The notes: generated from the sequence alone by a model not told the origin. DNA of 49,386 nucleotides from an uncultured Lachnospiraceae bacterium (GCA_946628415.1 CAMOWK010000016.1:1-49386); one strand, 5' to 3'; shown: positions 9,224-18,336, numbered from the stretch's first letter. Numbers and translations are program-made.

Positions 9224-10150
9224 TTATTTTGTACCGATCGCACTTCTGATATCATCAAGCATATCTATAACTGCTGCTCTTGATGCATCCATATATCCTT
9301 CTTCACCGTAAGAAGCATACTTTTCCTGCTTATATGCGGCTATAATGCCTCTTGAAGAATTAACAATAGCGCCAAGTCCATCCTTATTAAAGAAATGTGT
9401 AAGATCCTTTCCTTTTCCGCCCTGAGCTCCGTAGCCCGGAACAAGGATATAAGCCTTAGGCATAATATCTCTAAGTATCTTTCCCATTTCCGGATAAGTT
9501 GCTCCGACAACGGCACCTACATTACTGTAATCTCCGTCCATAGAGTCAAGTCCCCATTCATTTACCTTTTCACCGACTATCTCATAAAGCGGTCTTCCGT
9601 CAATAACTCTGTCCTGGAATTCTCCCGAAGAAGGATTTGATGTCTTAACAAGAACAAATATACCCCTGTCATTTTTATTACATACATCAATGAATGGTTT
9701 GACACCATCTGAACCAAGATACGGATTAACTGTAACTATATCCTCATCAAATGGAAATACAGTATTTCCGTCTATCTCCACACTTCCGATATGACCTATA
9801 GCATATGCTTCCGAGGTTGATCCTATATCGCCTCTTTTAATGTCACCTATGACTATAAGTCCCTTTTCTTTACAATATGAAACCGTCTTCTGAAATGCAA
9901 TAAGTCCCGGAATTCCAAACTGTTCATACATAGCAATCTGTGGCTTAACTGCAGGTATAAGATCATATACGGCATCTACAATTCCTTTATTATATGCAAA
10001 AATAGCATCGCCGATCGCTGAAAGCGTTTTTCCTTTTTCTTTATATGCCTCGCGAAGAAGCGATTCCGGAATAAATTTAAGCGTCGGATCAAGCCCGACA
10101 ACTACTGGTGCATTTTTCTTTTTTATCTCAGAAATAAGTTTACTTATCAT
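9224..10150 (-). CDS. pyrF: Orotidine 5'-phosphate decarboxylase (type 2)
   Basis: Decarboxylates OMP to UMP, the last step of de novo UMP synthesis. The 308-residue length and GLDPTL at 19-24 mark the longer type 2 subgroup rather than the 230-240 residue form. The catalytic charged network is in GDIKRGDIGSTSEAYA, with Asp103, Lys105 and Asp108. The ATG is preceded by AAAGGAGAG. It opens the pyrF-pyrK-pyrD block; the 53-base gap upstream is too short for a full PyrR attenuator and I see none. Confidence 0.96.
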   Translation of the reverse strand: MISKLISEIKKKNAPVVVGLDPTLKFIPESLLREAYKEKGKTLSAIGDAIFAYNKGIVDAVYDLIPAVKPQIAMYEQFGIPGLIAFQKTVSYCKEKGLIVIGDIKRGDIGSTSEAYAIGHIGSVEIDGNTVFPFDEDIVTVNPYLGSDGVKPFIDVCNKNDRGIFVLVKTSNPSSGEFQDRVIDGRPLYEIVGEKVNEWGLDSMDGDYSNVGAVVGATYPEMGKILRDIMPKAYILVPGYGAQGGKGKDLTHFFNKDGLGAIVNSSRGIIAAYKQEKYASYGEEGYMDASRAAVIDMLDDIRSAIGTK

Positions 10151-10203
10151 TTTTCTCTCCTTTAAAATACGCTTTGTGCTGTCTTTAAATATTATCCGAC
10201 ATT

Positions 10204-10974
10204 TCAGTCTTTGTTATTGTAGTATAAATCTTCTGTATTCGCAACTCTGTGAATATAATCATTAAAGTGTTTTATGCCCTGCGGACTCACATAAAACATT
10301 TCCTCATTATCCGGTGTCATAAGTACTTTTTTCGACAGATGACAGTTTCTTATATATTTCTTATTTACAAAATCACTTCTGGTCAGCTTAAGAAAACATT
10401 TTTCTATATCTTCATCAGTAAACGGAAGCTCCCATCTGTAAAACCGGAGTGTGCTTTTAAGTAGGTGAAGTGCACAGTATCTGCTGTGAAGTTCAAACCA
10501 TTCGACATCATCCATGGAAAAAACACTGATAAAATTTCTGTGTTTCAGTATAACTTCTTTTTCTACACTAAAACCCCGTTTAAGATAAAACTTATGCTTA
10601 TCTATGAGATAAGATAACGTGCTTCTAAAGGCATCACTCAGAAAAGGATACTCAAGATATCTGAATGAAAAAAACTTATTATAAGCAATGAACTCCGAAT
10701 CGTAATCATAAGCTATAAATACTATCTCTGAAAATCTGCTTTTATCGATACTTCTGATTTTAGATGCAAGTTCATACCCTGATCTTTTTCTTTTGTCATC
10801 CTTTAAATGTGTGGCAATAATAAAAATACTTATATCGAAACTAAAAATGTCATTTAAAACCTCTGCTTCGTCGGATGTTGTAAGAATCCTTATCCCACCG
10901 ATATCCCCACATATACCGGTAACATTTTCAATAACACTTGTCCTGTCTTCATAAAGCAAACATGTCACTTCCAT
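10204..10974 (-). CDS. LytTR-type DNA-binding regulator with degenerate receiver domain
   Basis: A probable transcription regulator. The N-terminal 115 or so residues follow the layout of a response-regulator receiver (CLLYEDR near the first strand, SGYELASKIRSI helix), but the strand that should end in the phospho-accepting Asp reads FIIATHLKDD, with no Asp at the expected place. The C-terminal 100 residues (from about VEKEVILKHRNFISV to GIKHFNDYI) look like a LytTR DNA-binding domain. The start at 10974 has GGGGTGA about 8 bases upstream; a GTG at 10986 lacks usable spacing. No histidine kinase is adjacent, which fits phosphorylation-independent control. A terminator separates it from the upstream PBP gene. 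Confidence 0.75.
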   Translation of the reverse strand: MEVTCLLYEDRTSVIENVTGICGDIGGIRILTTSDEAEVLNDIFSFDISIFIIATHLKDDKRKRSGYELASKIRSIDKSRFSEIVFIAYDYDSEFIAYNKFFSFRYLEYPFLSDAFRSTLSYLIDKHKFYLKRGFSVEKEVILKHRNFISVFSMDDVEWFELHSRYCALHLLKSTLRFYRWELPFTDEDIEKCFLKLTRSDFVNKKYIRNCHLSKKVLMTPDNEEMFYVSPQGIKHFNDYIHRVANTEDLYYNNKD

Positions 10975-11010
10975 AATTCTTTTCACCCCAAAAAAGAAAT
11001 ATATAAAGAC

Positions 11011-11040
11011 ATAAGGAATCCCGGAAACGGAATCCCTTAT
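11011..11040 (-). terminator. Probable terminator of the class A PBP gene
   Basis: A 13-bp stem (ATAAGGGATTCCG with CGGGATTCCTTAT, two wobbles) closes a 4-base loop. A moderately T-rich tract lies beyond it on the minus strand. It sits 21 bases past the PBP stop codon. Confidence 0.6.
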
Positions 11041-11061
11041 GTTATGAACACTATTATTTTA

Positions 11062-13911
11062 TTATCCATCAGTAGGCGGCGGCGCTTCTGTCGGTGCCTC
11101 CGTCGGTGCTTCTGTCGGTGCTTCCGTCGGTGCCTCTGTTGAAGGCGGTGGTGGTGCCTGCTGGCCGTTTGCCACGAAGGTCGCAGAAATGCTGTGCGGC
11201 TGATTTACATCTTCAAAAGTAAATGTACTTACAGCCCCCACCCCTGCTCCGTCAACCGTTACGGAACTTATACTGTAACCCTGATTAGGTGTAATAGTAA
11301 CAGTAAAGCTTTCACCTTCTTTAACTTCAGTTGTAGGAGTTATAGTTCCACCCTCGGAAGCCGCGGTAGTAATCGTTATACCTGCGGACGCCGGATGAAG
11401 ATGGCATGAAGTATTTAGAATACTTCCGCTGTATGGGAATGTAGCTCCTACAAGAACAAGATTACCGTTCTCATCATATTCAACAAGGAATGTTGCCACA
11501 TTTTCACAATTATCCGTAGCACATTCGTAAGAATCAAGACAGATTCTCACCGTAACATGTCCGGAACAGTATTTGGTAGGTACAAATTCCTCATCACAGT
11601 AATCGTAATTAGTTGAACAGCCCTGTCTAGGTTTAAGATTCGAAGTTTTACAGATTGAAGTCTTTATAAGTCCTTCCGGAACTTCCCAATCTTTACCCGG
11701 ATCATAGCCTTTCTTTTCAATAATCTGACTCATAACCGCTGACCACATCTCTTTATGAGTATTTATACTTCCCATATTCTCAGGGCTGTCGAAACCGCGC
11801 CATATTGAACATGTAAGATATGGTGTAAAACCGCAGAACCAGAGATCGTAGTTATGTGTTGTAGTACCGGTTTTACCTGCGACAGGCATAGTTGTTCCGG
11901 AAAGTCTCGCCGGTGTACCTGTACCACTCTTAATAACATCCTTCATTGCATCTGTAAGCTGGTAAGCAGTTGTAGCACGCATTACCCTCTTTTCTCTTGG
12001 TCCGGTTGTCGTATTATCAATTACGATATTTCCATCATGATCGTAAACCTTTGAATAATATACCGGTTTGATATATACACCATTATTGGCAATTGCAGCA
12101 TATGCTGCAGTAATCTCAAGGTTGGTTACACCGTTTGTAAGACCACCCAGAGCCATAGCCTGGTTAATATCGGAAAGAATAGCTCCACTGGATGTAACAT
12201 CTCTCTCAACAAGAGTTGTAAACCCAAGATTAGTCAGATATTCAAACGCAACCTCAGGAGTTACCTCGGTGATAGCCTTAACCGCAATAATATTCATGGA
12301 GTTTTTTATACCGTCACGAATAGTTCCGTAACCTCTGTATCCTGAATACCAGTTTTTAACATCACGTCCGTTTTCATACTGGTAAGGTTCATCGGTAAAT
12401 CCGCAGGCAAGGCATCCACCTGTATCAATATAAGGAAGAAATGCCGCAAGCGGTTTAAAGCACGAACCCGGCTGTCTCATAGCTCTCGTAGCCCTGCAGA
12501 ATCCAAGGTTATCCGTCTTCTCACCACGCCCACCGACTATAGCTTTAATATAGCCTGTACTCTGGTCTATAATTGACATGGATGACTGCGGCTGATAGGT
12601 GCATTTAAATGACTCATCAACGAATTTTCCGCCCGATTCCTGAATCATCGCATCTCTGAAAGTAGTAGCCGCATCTCTGGCTTCCTCTTCAGTAGCAAAG
12701 TATTCATCAAAACCTTTGTCACCCTGTTCTTTGAAATAATTTATAATGTGATTATTACCATAATTAATATTCTCACCGTCAGTTCCGAGAAGTGTTAACT
12801 GGTAATCAAGCATAAGAGATGTCTTAGGATAATACTTCGGATCATTAAGAACCGTATCTGCAATGTCCTGCATATCATGATCCTGAACCGAGTATATACT
12901 GTATCCTCCGGTGTATACCTCGTTAAATGCTTCCTCCTTGGACATGTCATACATTTCCATGAAGTCACTGGCAAGCGCTCTCAGAAGTGCATCGTGATAA
13001 TAAGAATTGATTGTTTTCTTAGTTTCTTCTTTATTCTCATGAACTTCATCTATTATGTCATAGATATTGTCCGACATTACAGAATCCGCCTCTTCCTGAG
13101 TGATAAACTCACATTTTACCATTCTTTCAAGAACAGACTTACGTCTTTTAATATTCTCTTCAGGCTTAACTACCGGATTATACTTATATGGATTCTGTGT
13201 AATGGCAGCTATAACAGATGCTTCATTTACATTAAGGTCTATGGCTGACTTATCAAAATACATCTGTGCAGCAGCTTCTACACCGTTAACACCCTGACCA
13301 AGGTAGATAGTATTAAGATAATACTCAAGTATCTGTTCCTTGGAATAAATCTTCTCAAGTTCTATAGCAAGATACTGTTCCTGAACCTTACGTTCGATGG
13401 AATCGAGAGTTGACTCATTAAGACCGACATTGAACACCTGATTCTTAATAAGCTGCTGGGTTATCGTACTTGCACCCTGGCGAGTGTTTCGATTCTTAAC
13501 ATCCTCATAAAATGCACGTCCGATACCTCTTATATCAATTCCGTTATGTGTCCAGAATCTTTCATCCTCTATCGCTACAAATGCATCTTTTACAGGCTGG
13601 GATATCTCGTCATAATACACATATATTCTGTTGGAATTAGCTGTAGAAAGAGAGAGTTCTTCATGCCCGTCTTTATCATAGATTACGGATTTAAATCCCT
13701 TTGGCTTAATATTGATTGACGAAATGTCCGGTGCATCATCAAGTATCCCTTTGAACACTCCAAATCCTGCTCCGGCCATTACGATGATTACAAAAAGAAC
13801 AGCCACAAGAATAACTTCAAATCCTGTAACCAGCGCTCTTCTTTCGTATTTTTGCGTTTTGCCCTGAAGTTTGCTCTGCTTCTTCTTAACGCCCTGCTTG
13901 CTGAAGTACAC
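11062..13911 (-). CDS. Class A penicillin-binding protein (PBP1A type) with InlB-like repeat and TEAP tail
   Basis: A bifunctional peptidoglycan glycosyltransferase and DD-transpeptidase anchored by one membrane segment (about residues 31-54). The glycosyltransferase motifs are EDERFW (Glu115) and QGASTITQQLIKN (145-157). The transpeptidase motifs are SCFK (near 483), SMN, and KTG (near 680). After the enzyme core comes an extracellular domain of about 70 residues (840-907, GGTITPTTEVKEGESFTVTI) like divergent InlB B-repeats, then five TEAP repeats. The start codon is GTG at 13911-13909, with AGGAGG 8 bases upstream. A consensus promoter lies just upstream. The length of 949 residues exceeds usual PBP1A mainly through the C-terminal additions, probably wall-spanning or carbohydrate-contacting. 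Confidence 0.94.
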   Translation of the reverse strand: MYFSKQGVKKKQSKLQGKTQKYERRALVTGFEVILVAVLFVIIVMAGAGFGVFKGILDDAPDISSINIKPKGFKSVIYDKDGHEELSLSTANSNRIYVYYDEISQPVKDAFVAIEDERFWTHNGIDIRGIGRAFYEDVKNRNTRQGASTITQQLIKNQVFNVGLNESTLDSIERKVQEQYLAIELEKIYSKEQILEYYLNTIYLGQGVNGVEAAAQMYFDKSAIDLNVNEASVIAAITQNPYKYNPVVKPEENIKRRKSVLERMVKCEFITQEEADSVMSDNIYDIIDEVHENKEETKKTINSYYHDALLRALASDFMEMYDMSKEEAFNEVYTGGYSIYSVQDHDMQDIADTVLNDPKYYPKTSLMLDYQLTLLGTDGENINYGNNHIINYFKEQGDKGFDEYFATEEEARDAATTFRDAMIQESGGKFVDESFKCTYQPQSSMSIIDQSTGYIKAIVGGRGEKTDNLGFCRATRAMRQPGSCFKPLAAFLPYIDTGGCLACGFTDEPYQYENGRDVKNWYSGYRGYGTIRDGIKNSMNIIAVKAITEVTPEVAFEYLTNLGFTTLVERDVTSSGAILSDINQAMALGGLTNGVTNLEITAAYAAIANNGVYIKPVYYSKVYDHDGNIVIDNTTTGPREKRVMRATTAYQLTDAMKDVIKSGTGTPARLSGTTMPVAGKTGTTTHNYDLWFCGFTPYLTCSIWRGFDSPENMGSINTHKEMWSAVMSQIIEKKGYDPGKDWEVPEGLIKTSICKTSNLKPRQGCSTNYDYCDEEFVPTKYCSGHVTVRICLDSYECATDNCENVATFLVEYDENGNLVLVGATFPYSGSILNTSCHLHPASAGITITTAASEGGTITPTTEVKEGESFTVTITPNQGYSISSVTVDGAGVGAVSTFTFEDVNQPHSISATFVANGQQAPPPPSTEAPTEAPTEAPTEAPTEAPPPTDG
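11081..11140 (-). repeat. Five 12-bp in-frame repeats encoding TEAP
   Basis: Five tandem 12-base units (plus-strand consensus GGTGCTTCTGTC) encode the Thr-Glu-Ala-Pro repeat at the C-terminus of the PBP. Units differ at synonymous sites. Repeat number is likely variable between strains. Confidence 0.85.
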
Positions 13912-13970
13912 TACTTATGCCTCCTGAATATATAAAAAAGTTTATATATGCATAAACATACTAACAAAGT

Positions 13971-13999
13971 ATTATAACAAATGATAGATAATGTGTCAA
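13971..13999 (-). promoter_or_regulatory. Consensus promoter of the class A PBP gene
   Basis: The minus strand shows a perfect -35 TTGACA (13994-13999), a 17-base spacer and a perfect -10 TATAAT (13971-13976). The -35 box begins 3 bases after the glutamine synthetase stop codon. No terminator is seen between the two genes, so read-through from glnN is possible. A short AT-rich inverted repeat (13929-13948) lies in the leader. Confidence 0.8.
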
Positions 14000-14002
14000 A
14001 AA

Positions 14003-16102
14003 TCAATAAACAGAGAAAAGCAGCTGCTCATAATTCGGATAAGGCAGAATGTCCTCCGGAAGAAGTTTTTCAGTCTCATCGGCTATCTTCCTGATAGCAT
14101 CCATATCCGTAAGTATGGTGTCATGATAGAATTCAGCCTTTTCCTGGAAATTCTTTATTGTTTCAGCATTTGTCACATCAAGATCAAGCTTCTTTGTAAG
14201 CTTATAGATATCATCGTAATTTCTTGCAATAATACCAAGCACCTCAGTTTCACCTTCACTGGCATATCCGAGAATTTCCTTCTTATGCTTGATCGACTCA
14301 GCAAGTCTGTTGGTAAACTTGGTTATCGAAGGAAGGAAATCATGTCTTACCATACTTGAAAGTGTAAGTCCTTCAATATGAATGGTCTTGCAATAATTCT
14401 CAAGCAGGATTTCATATCTTGAATAAACCTCTGCTTCAGTAAAGATTCCATGCTTCTTAAAGAGCTCAACATTTCTGTCACTTATAAAATAAGGAAGTGC
14501 ATCCGGTGTGGAACGGAGATTGAGTAGTCCTCTTCTTTCAGCCTCTTCCACCCATTCGTCAGTATAACCGTCACCATTAAATATAATTCTCTTATGAGCT
14601 ATTATTGTCTTCTTAACTAGTGCCCTTATGCTCTCTTCCATTTCTTCCGGCTTTACATCCTTTAACTCGTTATAGAACTCTTCAAGGACGTCTGCAACAG
14701 CAGTATTTATTATTATATTAGGTGTTGCAACCGAAGCACCTGATCCAAGTGAACGGAATTCAAACTTATTACCGGTAAATGCAAAAGGTGAAGTTCTGTT
14801 TCTGTCAGTCGTATCTTTTCTGAAATTAGGAAGCACACTTGCCCCTGTTTCCATACGAGGTGCTTTTTCCTGTACAAAGAAGGTATCATTCTCGATTGAA
14901 TCAAGAATTGCCGAAAGCTCATCTCCAAGGAAAATTGAAATAATGGCAGGAGGAGCTTCGTCTGCACCAAGTCTGTGATCGTTGCCTGCACTGGCAGCAG
15001 ATATCCTCATAAGATCTGCATGCTCATCAACAGCTTTTATAACTGCTACAAGGAAAAGAAGAAACTGAATATTCTCGGCCGGAGTCTTTCCCGGTTCAAG
15101 AAGATTCTGTCCCATATCAGTAGTCATGGACCAGTTATTATGCTTACCTGAACCATTGATTCCCTCAAACGGTTTTTCATGAAGAAGACATGCAAGATTA
15201 TGCTTATCAGCAACCTTTTTCATTATTTCCATTGTGAGCTGATTATGATCGACGGCAACATTTGTAGTGTCAAATACCGGAGCGAGTTCGTGCTGTGACG
15301 GAGCAACTTCGTTGTGCTTAGTCTTAGCAGGAACACCAAGCTTCCAAAGTTCTTCATCCAGTTCATGCATGAATGCCGAAACACGTGGTTTAAGAACACC
15401 AAAATAATGATCTTCCATTTCCTGACCCTTTGGAGGCATGGCTCCAAGGAGTGTACGACCGGTAAATATAAGATCTTTTCTCTTTCTGTAGTAATCTTTA
15501 TCAACAAGGAAATATTCCTGCTCAGCACCTACTGTGGTATGAACATTCTTTACATCAGTATTTCCGAGAAGATTAAGAATCTTTACTGCTTCTTTTGATA
15601 TAGCTTCCATGGAACGAAGAAGTGGTGTCTTCTTGTCCAGAGCCTCTCCTGTATAAGAGCAAAATGCTGTAGGGATAAAAAGAGTCTGATCTTTTATAAA
15701 TGCAGGAGAAGTCGGATCCCATGCCGTATAACCTCTGGCTTCAAATGTAGCTCTGAGTCCGCCGGATGGAAAACTTGATGCATCAGGTTCACCCTTGATA
15801 AGCATCTTTCCCGAGAAATCCATTATCACCTGTCCATCACCTGTAGGTGTAACAAAGCTGTCATGCTTTTCAGCTGTATATCCCGTCATAGGCTGGAACC
15901 AGTGTGTAAAATGAGTAGCCCCATTATCAACTGCCCATTCCTTCATGGCAACAGCAACTGCATTTGCCACATCAAGTTCAAGGTGAGTATTATTCTCTAT
16001 AGTTTTCTTAAGTGCCTTGTAAATGTCTTTCGGAAGCTTTTTCCTCATTACAGTATCATTAAATACCAGACTTCCGTAGATCTCAGGAATATTCTTTTCC
16101 AT
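14003..16102 (-). CDS. glnN: Glutamine synthetase type III
   Basis: Makes glutamine from glutamate, ammonia and ATP. At 699 residues, with an N-terminal PEIYGSLVFND start, it belongs to the large GSIII class (dodecamer) found in Bacteroidetes and many Clostridia, not the 440-residue GSI. Catalytic blocks visible include TVGAEQEYFLVDKD (Glu for metal binding), NGSGKHNNWSM, GNDHRLGADEAPPAI and NKFEFRSLGS. The ATG has AAGGAG about 7 bases upstream. The promoter at 16176-16203 and the palindrome at 16130-16172 suggest dedicated regulation. No adenylyltransferase or PII gene is adjacent. Confidence 0.96.
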   Translation of the reverse strand: MEKNIPEIYGSLVFNDTVMRKKLPKDIYKALKKTIENNTHLELDVANAVAVAMKEWAVDNGATHFTHWFQPMTGYTAEKHDSFVTPTGDGQVIMDFSGKMLIKGEPDASSFPSGGLRATFEARGYTAWDPTSPAFIKDQTLFIPTAFCSYTGEALDKKTPLLRSMEAISKEAVKILNLLGNTDVKNVHTTVGAEQEYFLVDKDYYRKRKDLIFTGRTLLGAMPPKGQEMEDHYFGVLKPRVSAFMHELDEELWKLGVPAKTKHNEVAPSQHELAPVFDTTNVAVDHNQLTMEIMKKVADKHNLACLLHEKPFEGINGSGKHNNWSMTTDMGQNLLEPGKTPAENIQFLLFLVAVIKAVDEHADLMRISAASAGNDHRLGADEAPPAIISIFLGDELSAILDSIENDTFFVQEKAPRMETGASVLPNFRKDTTDRNRTSPFAFTGNKFEFRSLGSGASVATPNIIINTAVADVLEEFYNELKDVKPEEMEESIRALVKKTIIAHKRIIFNGDGYTDEWVEEAERRGLLNLRSTPDALPYFISDRNVELFKKHGIFTEAEVYSRYEILLENYCKTIHIEGLTLSSMVRHDFLPSITKFTNRLAESIKHKKEILGYASEGETEVLGIIARNYDDIYKLTKKLDLDVTNAETIKNFQEKAEFYHDTILTDMDAIRKIADETEKLLPEDILPYPNYEQLLFSVY

Positions 16103-16129
16103 TTTTTCTCCTTATACTTATAAATAACT

Positions 16130-16172
16130 ACACGTGGCTAATATTATTAATAATATGCCCTTTAACACGTGT
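16130..16172 (-). promoter_or_regulatory. Nested inverted repeat over the predicted glnN start site (operator or leader hairpin)
   Basis: Outer arms ACACGTG (16130-16136) and CACGTGT (16166-16172) are inverted copies. Between them lies a perfect 16-base palindrome ATATTATTAATAATAT (16141-16156) flanked by GGC/GCC. The outer arm begins 3 bases beyond the -10 box of the glnN promoter, so the element covers the expected transcription start and the early leader. It could bind a repressor or fold in the mRNA; there is no T-run to suggest a terminator. Confidence 0.6.
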
Positions 16173-16175
16173 AAT

Positions 16176-16203
16176 ATCATACTCTAAAACCTTATAATGT
16201 CAA
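16176..16203 (-). promoter_or_regulatory. Promoter of glnN
   Basis: On the minus strand, -35 TTGACA (16198-16203), a 16-base spacer and -10 TATGAT (16176-16181). It overlaps the 3' end of the broken PIG-L gene. The predicted start near 16169 gives a leader of about 67 bases. Confidence 0.7.
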
Positions 16204-17758
16204 GTTTTTTGTACGTCTTTAGTAGCCTTGTCTCCCTTGCCGCGAGCCTGATTTTTTTCTGGCAGCACGCCGTCTTCTCCGTCTTTTTTTTTTCCAGTCT
16301 TCTGTGTAATATAAGAAGAACTATAATGGCTGCTATTATTACAAGAATTATAATTATAACTATGTGAAGAACAGTACTGTCATAAGACTTAGTTTTTTTA
16401 CTGCTTCCGGCATCTTTTTTTACATCTTTACTGTTTTCTTCTTTTTTACTCTTTTCTGCATCCTGAAGAGACGCGAGTCTTTCCGCCTCTTTTTTTGCCT
16501 CTTCTTCCTTACGCTTTTCCTCTTCTATCCTGTCCTGTTCGGCATAACTTGTAAGATGTTCCATCATGTCATTTCCGGTATCATCACCGACGGTTGTCCG
16601 GTACATTCCGAAATCAGCGCAACTGTATTCATATTCATCTGACACATAAAACCAGCACCATTGCTGTGAAACATGAAGCTTATATGCATCCTGCATAACT
16701 TCAATAGCTGTCCTGTCACCAAACTCCGGAAGCTTTTCTCTTAAATTCATTTTAATCTTTTTCTCACTATAGAGATGCAGATAGGTTTTCGGGACATCGA
16801 AAGTTCCGTATTTATCCACCGATTCGGGGAAATAATCTTCCTTCATGCTGTTATCCACACTGTCCATAACGGCATGTGCCAGAAGCTGATGTCCTCCATG
16901 ACCGTATTCACCGTTTACATCCTGGGTAACCACAACCTGAGGCTTAAATCTTCTTATCTGCTCAGTAACAAATCCTTTTATCTCATCCTCGTTATAAACA
17001 GTAAGAGCCCCTTCATAACTTGTAGCATAAAGATCCGGAAACTCTGAATTGATCGGATAATTTCTTACTCCCGTTTCCCATATTCCATCAAGCTTTTCGT
17101 GTTCTCTAATAATCTGTGCATCCCAGTATGTAGTCATATAAACAAGCTGAACATTTAGTTTTTCAACTCCCGCATACTGTACGAGCACCCCTCCCAGGAA
17201 AAGAATCTCATCGTCGGCATGTGTTGAAAAAACAAGTATATCTGCTTTATCGCAGGGTTCTTCCCACCTTTGAACTTTTTTAGGAATGCTTCCTTTTCCG
17301 TATGCAAAAATATCGCACATAACAATGCTGTCTTTTATCTTAAGCTTGCATTCCTTAGTACCCTCCGGCAATTCAACATATTCATGAAGAAAACCTTTTG
17401 TTCCGTATTCCTTTTCTTCACCGTTAACTATAAGAGTCCAACCTGTTGGTACTGTCTTCCACTTAATATATAAAAACTGAATCTCTTCGTCGGAAACAAC
17501 GGTAAGCTCTTCACCGGATGCAAGTTCTGTTCTTGTAGCAGTTGAGTCATCTCTTAAATTACCGAGCCCCTGCCCTGATTAACTCTTTATATCGGCATCA
17601 AGAATCTGTGCTTCAGCACCGCCCGCATCGCCGGAGGATGCATTTTCCACTTCATCTGCAAATGACTTAAAAGGAAGTAGAAGCGTCACTGCCAATACAG
17701 CGAAAGCCACTCCTAATGTTCTGATTAAATCTCTTATAATACACATTTGTTTATTCAT
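16184..17758 (-). pseudogene. Secreted, membrane-anchored PIG-L deacetylase, interrupted by in-frame TAA
   Basis: One uninterrupted frame except for a TAA at 17581-17579. Before the stop (from ATG 17758, GAGG 9 bases upstream) is a signal peptide (MNKQMCIIRDLIRTLG, hydrophobic core, cleavage after KSFA) and an acidic linker. After it come about 70 residues of beta-rich sequence, then a PIG-L/LmbE deacetylase domain with the metal motif HADDE and the second motif GHGGHQLLAHAV, a charged Lys/Glu linker, and a C-terminal membrane segment (VLHIVIIIILVIIAA). Such enzymes remove N-acetyl groups from sugars. No ATG follows the stop before residue SIVMCDIF; the TTG at 17371 would give a protein lacking export. 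A single substitution would restore 523 codons, so this looks like a recent nonsense mutation or a sequencing error. Confidence 0.8.
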
Positions 17759-17803
17759 AAATAACAGCCTCTTCTTAGTCAGTTTAATCATTATAAGTAA
17801 AAG

Positions 17804-18283
17804 CTATTTGTGATATGGTTCATTATTCATTATCCTGTAGCTTCTGTAAATCTGTTCAAGAAGTATCACTCTCATCAGTTGATGAGGAAATGTCATCCTT
17901 CCAAATGAAAGCTGAAAGTCTGATCTCTTAATCACTTCCTGCGAAAGTCCAAGCGAACCTCCTATTATAAATGTCAGATGGCTTTTCCCTGAAACTCCCA
18001 GCTTTTCAATATGCTGAGACAGCATAACAGAAGTAAGTTCCTTGCCCTCAATCGCAAGGGCCGTAACATACGAATCATCTTTTACGTGAGAAAGTATGCG
18101 TTCGCCTTCCTGCCTTTTTATCAGTTCTTCTTCCGTATCACTCATTCCCGGAAGAGTCTTTTCATCATCCACTTCGATTATTTCCAGTTTGCAGTATCTC
18201 CCAAGCCGTTTACTATATTCACCTATCATTTCTCGAAAGGATTTTTCTTTAACCTTTCCTACTGCTATGACCGTAATCTTCAT
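17804..18283 (-). CDS. rlmH: 23S rRNA (pseudouridine-1915-N3)-methyltransferase
   Basis: Methylates pseudouridine 1915 in helix 69 of 23S rRNA with S-adenosylmethionine. It is a SPOUT-class dimer of 159 residues, the standard size. Signatures are MKITVIAVGKVKEKSF at the start, FIIGGSLGLSQEVIKRSD, LSFGRMTFPHQLMRVILLEQIYRSYRI and the C-terminal NEPYHK. I chose ATG 18283, which matches the conserved N-terminus, over ATG 18301, whose AGGGG motif is directly adjacent. It lies right after a terminator, so its promoter is not evident; read-through of 18307-18336 may drive it. Confidence 0.95.
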   Translation of the reverse strand: MKITVIAVGKVKEKSFREMIGEYSKRLGRYCKLEIIEVDDEKTLPGMSDTEEELIKRQEGERILSHVKDDSYVTALAIEGKELTSVMLSQHIEKLGVSGKSHLTFIIGGSLGLSQEVIKRSDFQLSFGRMTFPHQLMRVILLEQIYRSYRIMNNEPYHK

Positions 18284-18306
18284 ACTTTCCGCTTTCTTCA
18301 TCCCCT

Positions 18307-18336
18307 AAAAATAGCCGGGTCACTCCGGCTATTTTT
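18307..18336 (-). terminator. Strong hairpin terminator between the hydrolase gene and rlmH
   Basis: A perfect 12-bp stem AAAAATAGCCGG / CCGGCTATTTTT encloses a 6-base loop, with T-rich sequence on the 3' side on either strand. It lies 34 bases beyond the hydrolase stop codon and 23 bases before the rlmH start. Confidence 0.8.

Noticed and set aside
10151..10203. PyrR-type attenuator or riboswitch before pyrF
   Set aside because: The gap is only 53 bases and shows no hairpin with T-run or antiterminator pairing.
13929..13948. AT-only inverted repeat before the PBP gene as a terminator for glnN
   Set aside because: The stem is pure A-T, lies downstream of the PBP promoter and has no proper T-run after it.
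16184..17371. PIG-L protein as an independent gene starting at TTG 17371
   Set aside because: It has no ribosome-binding site, starts inside a continuous domain and would lack the export signal its membrane-anchored form needs.
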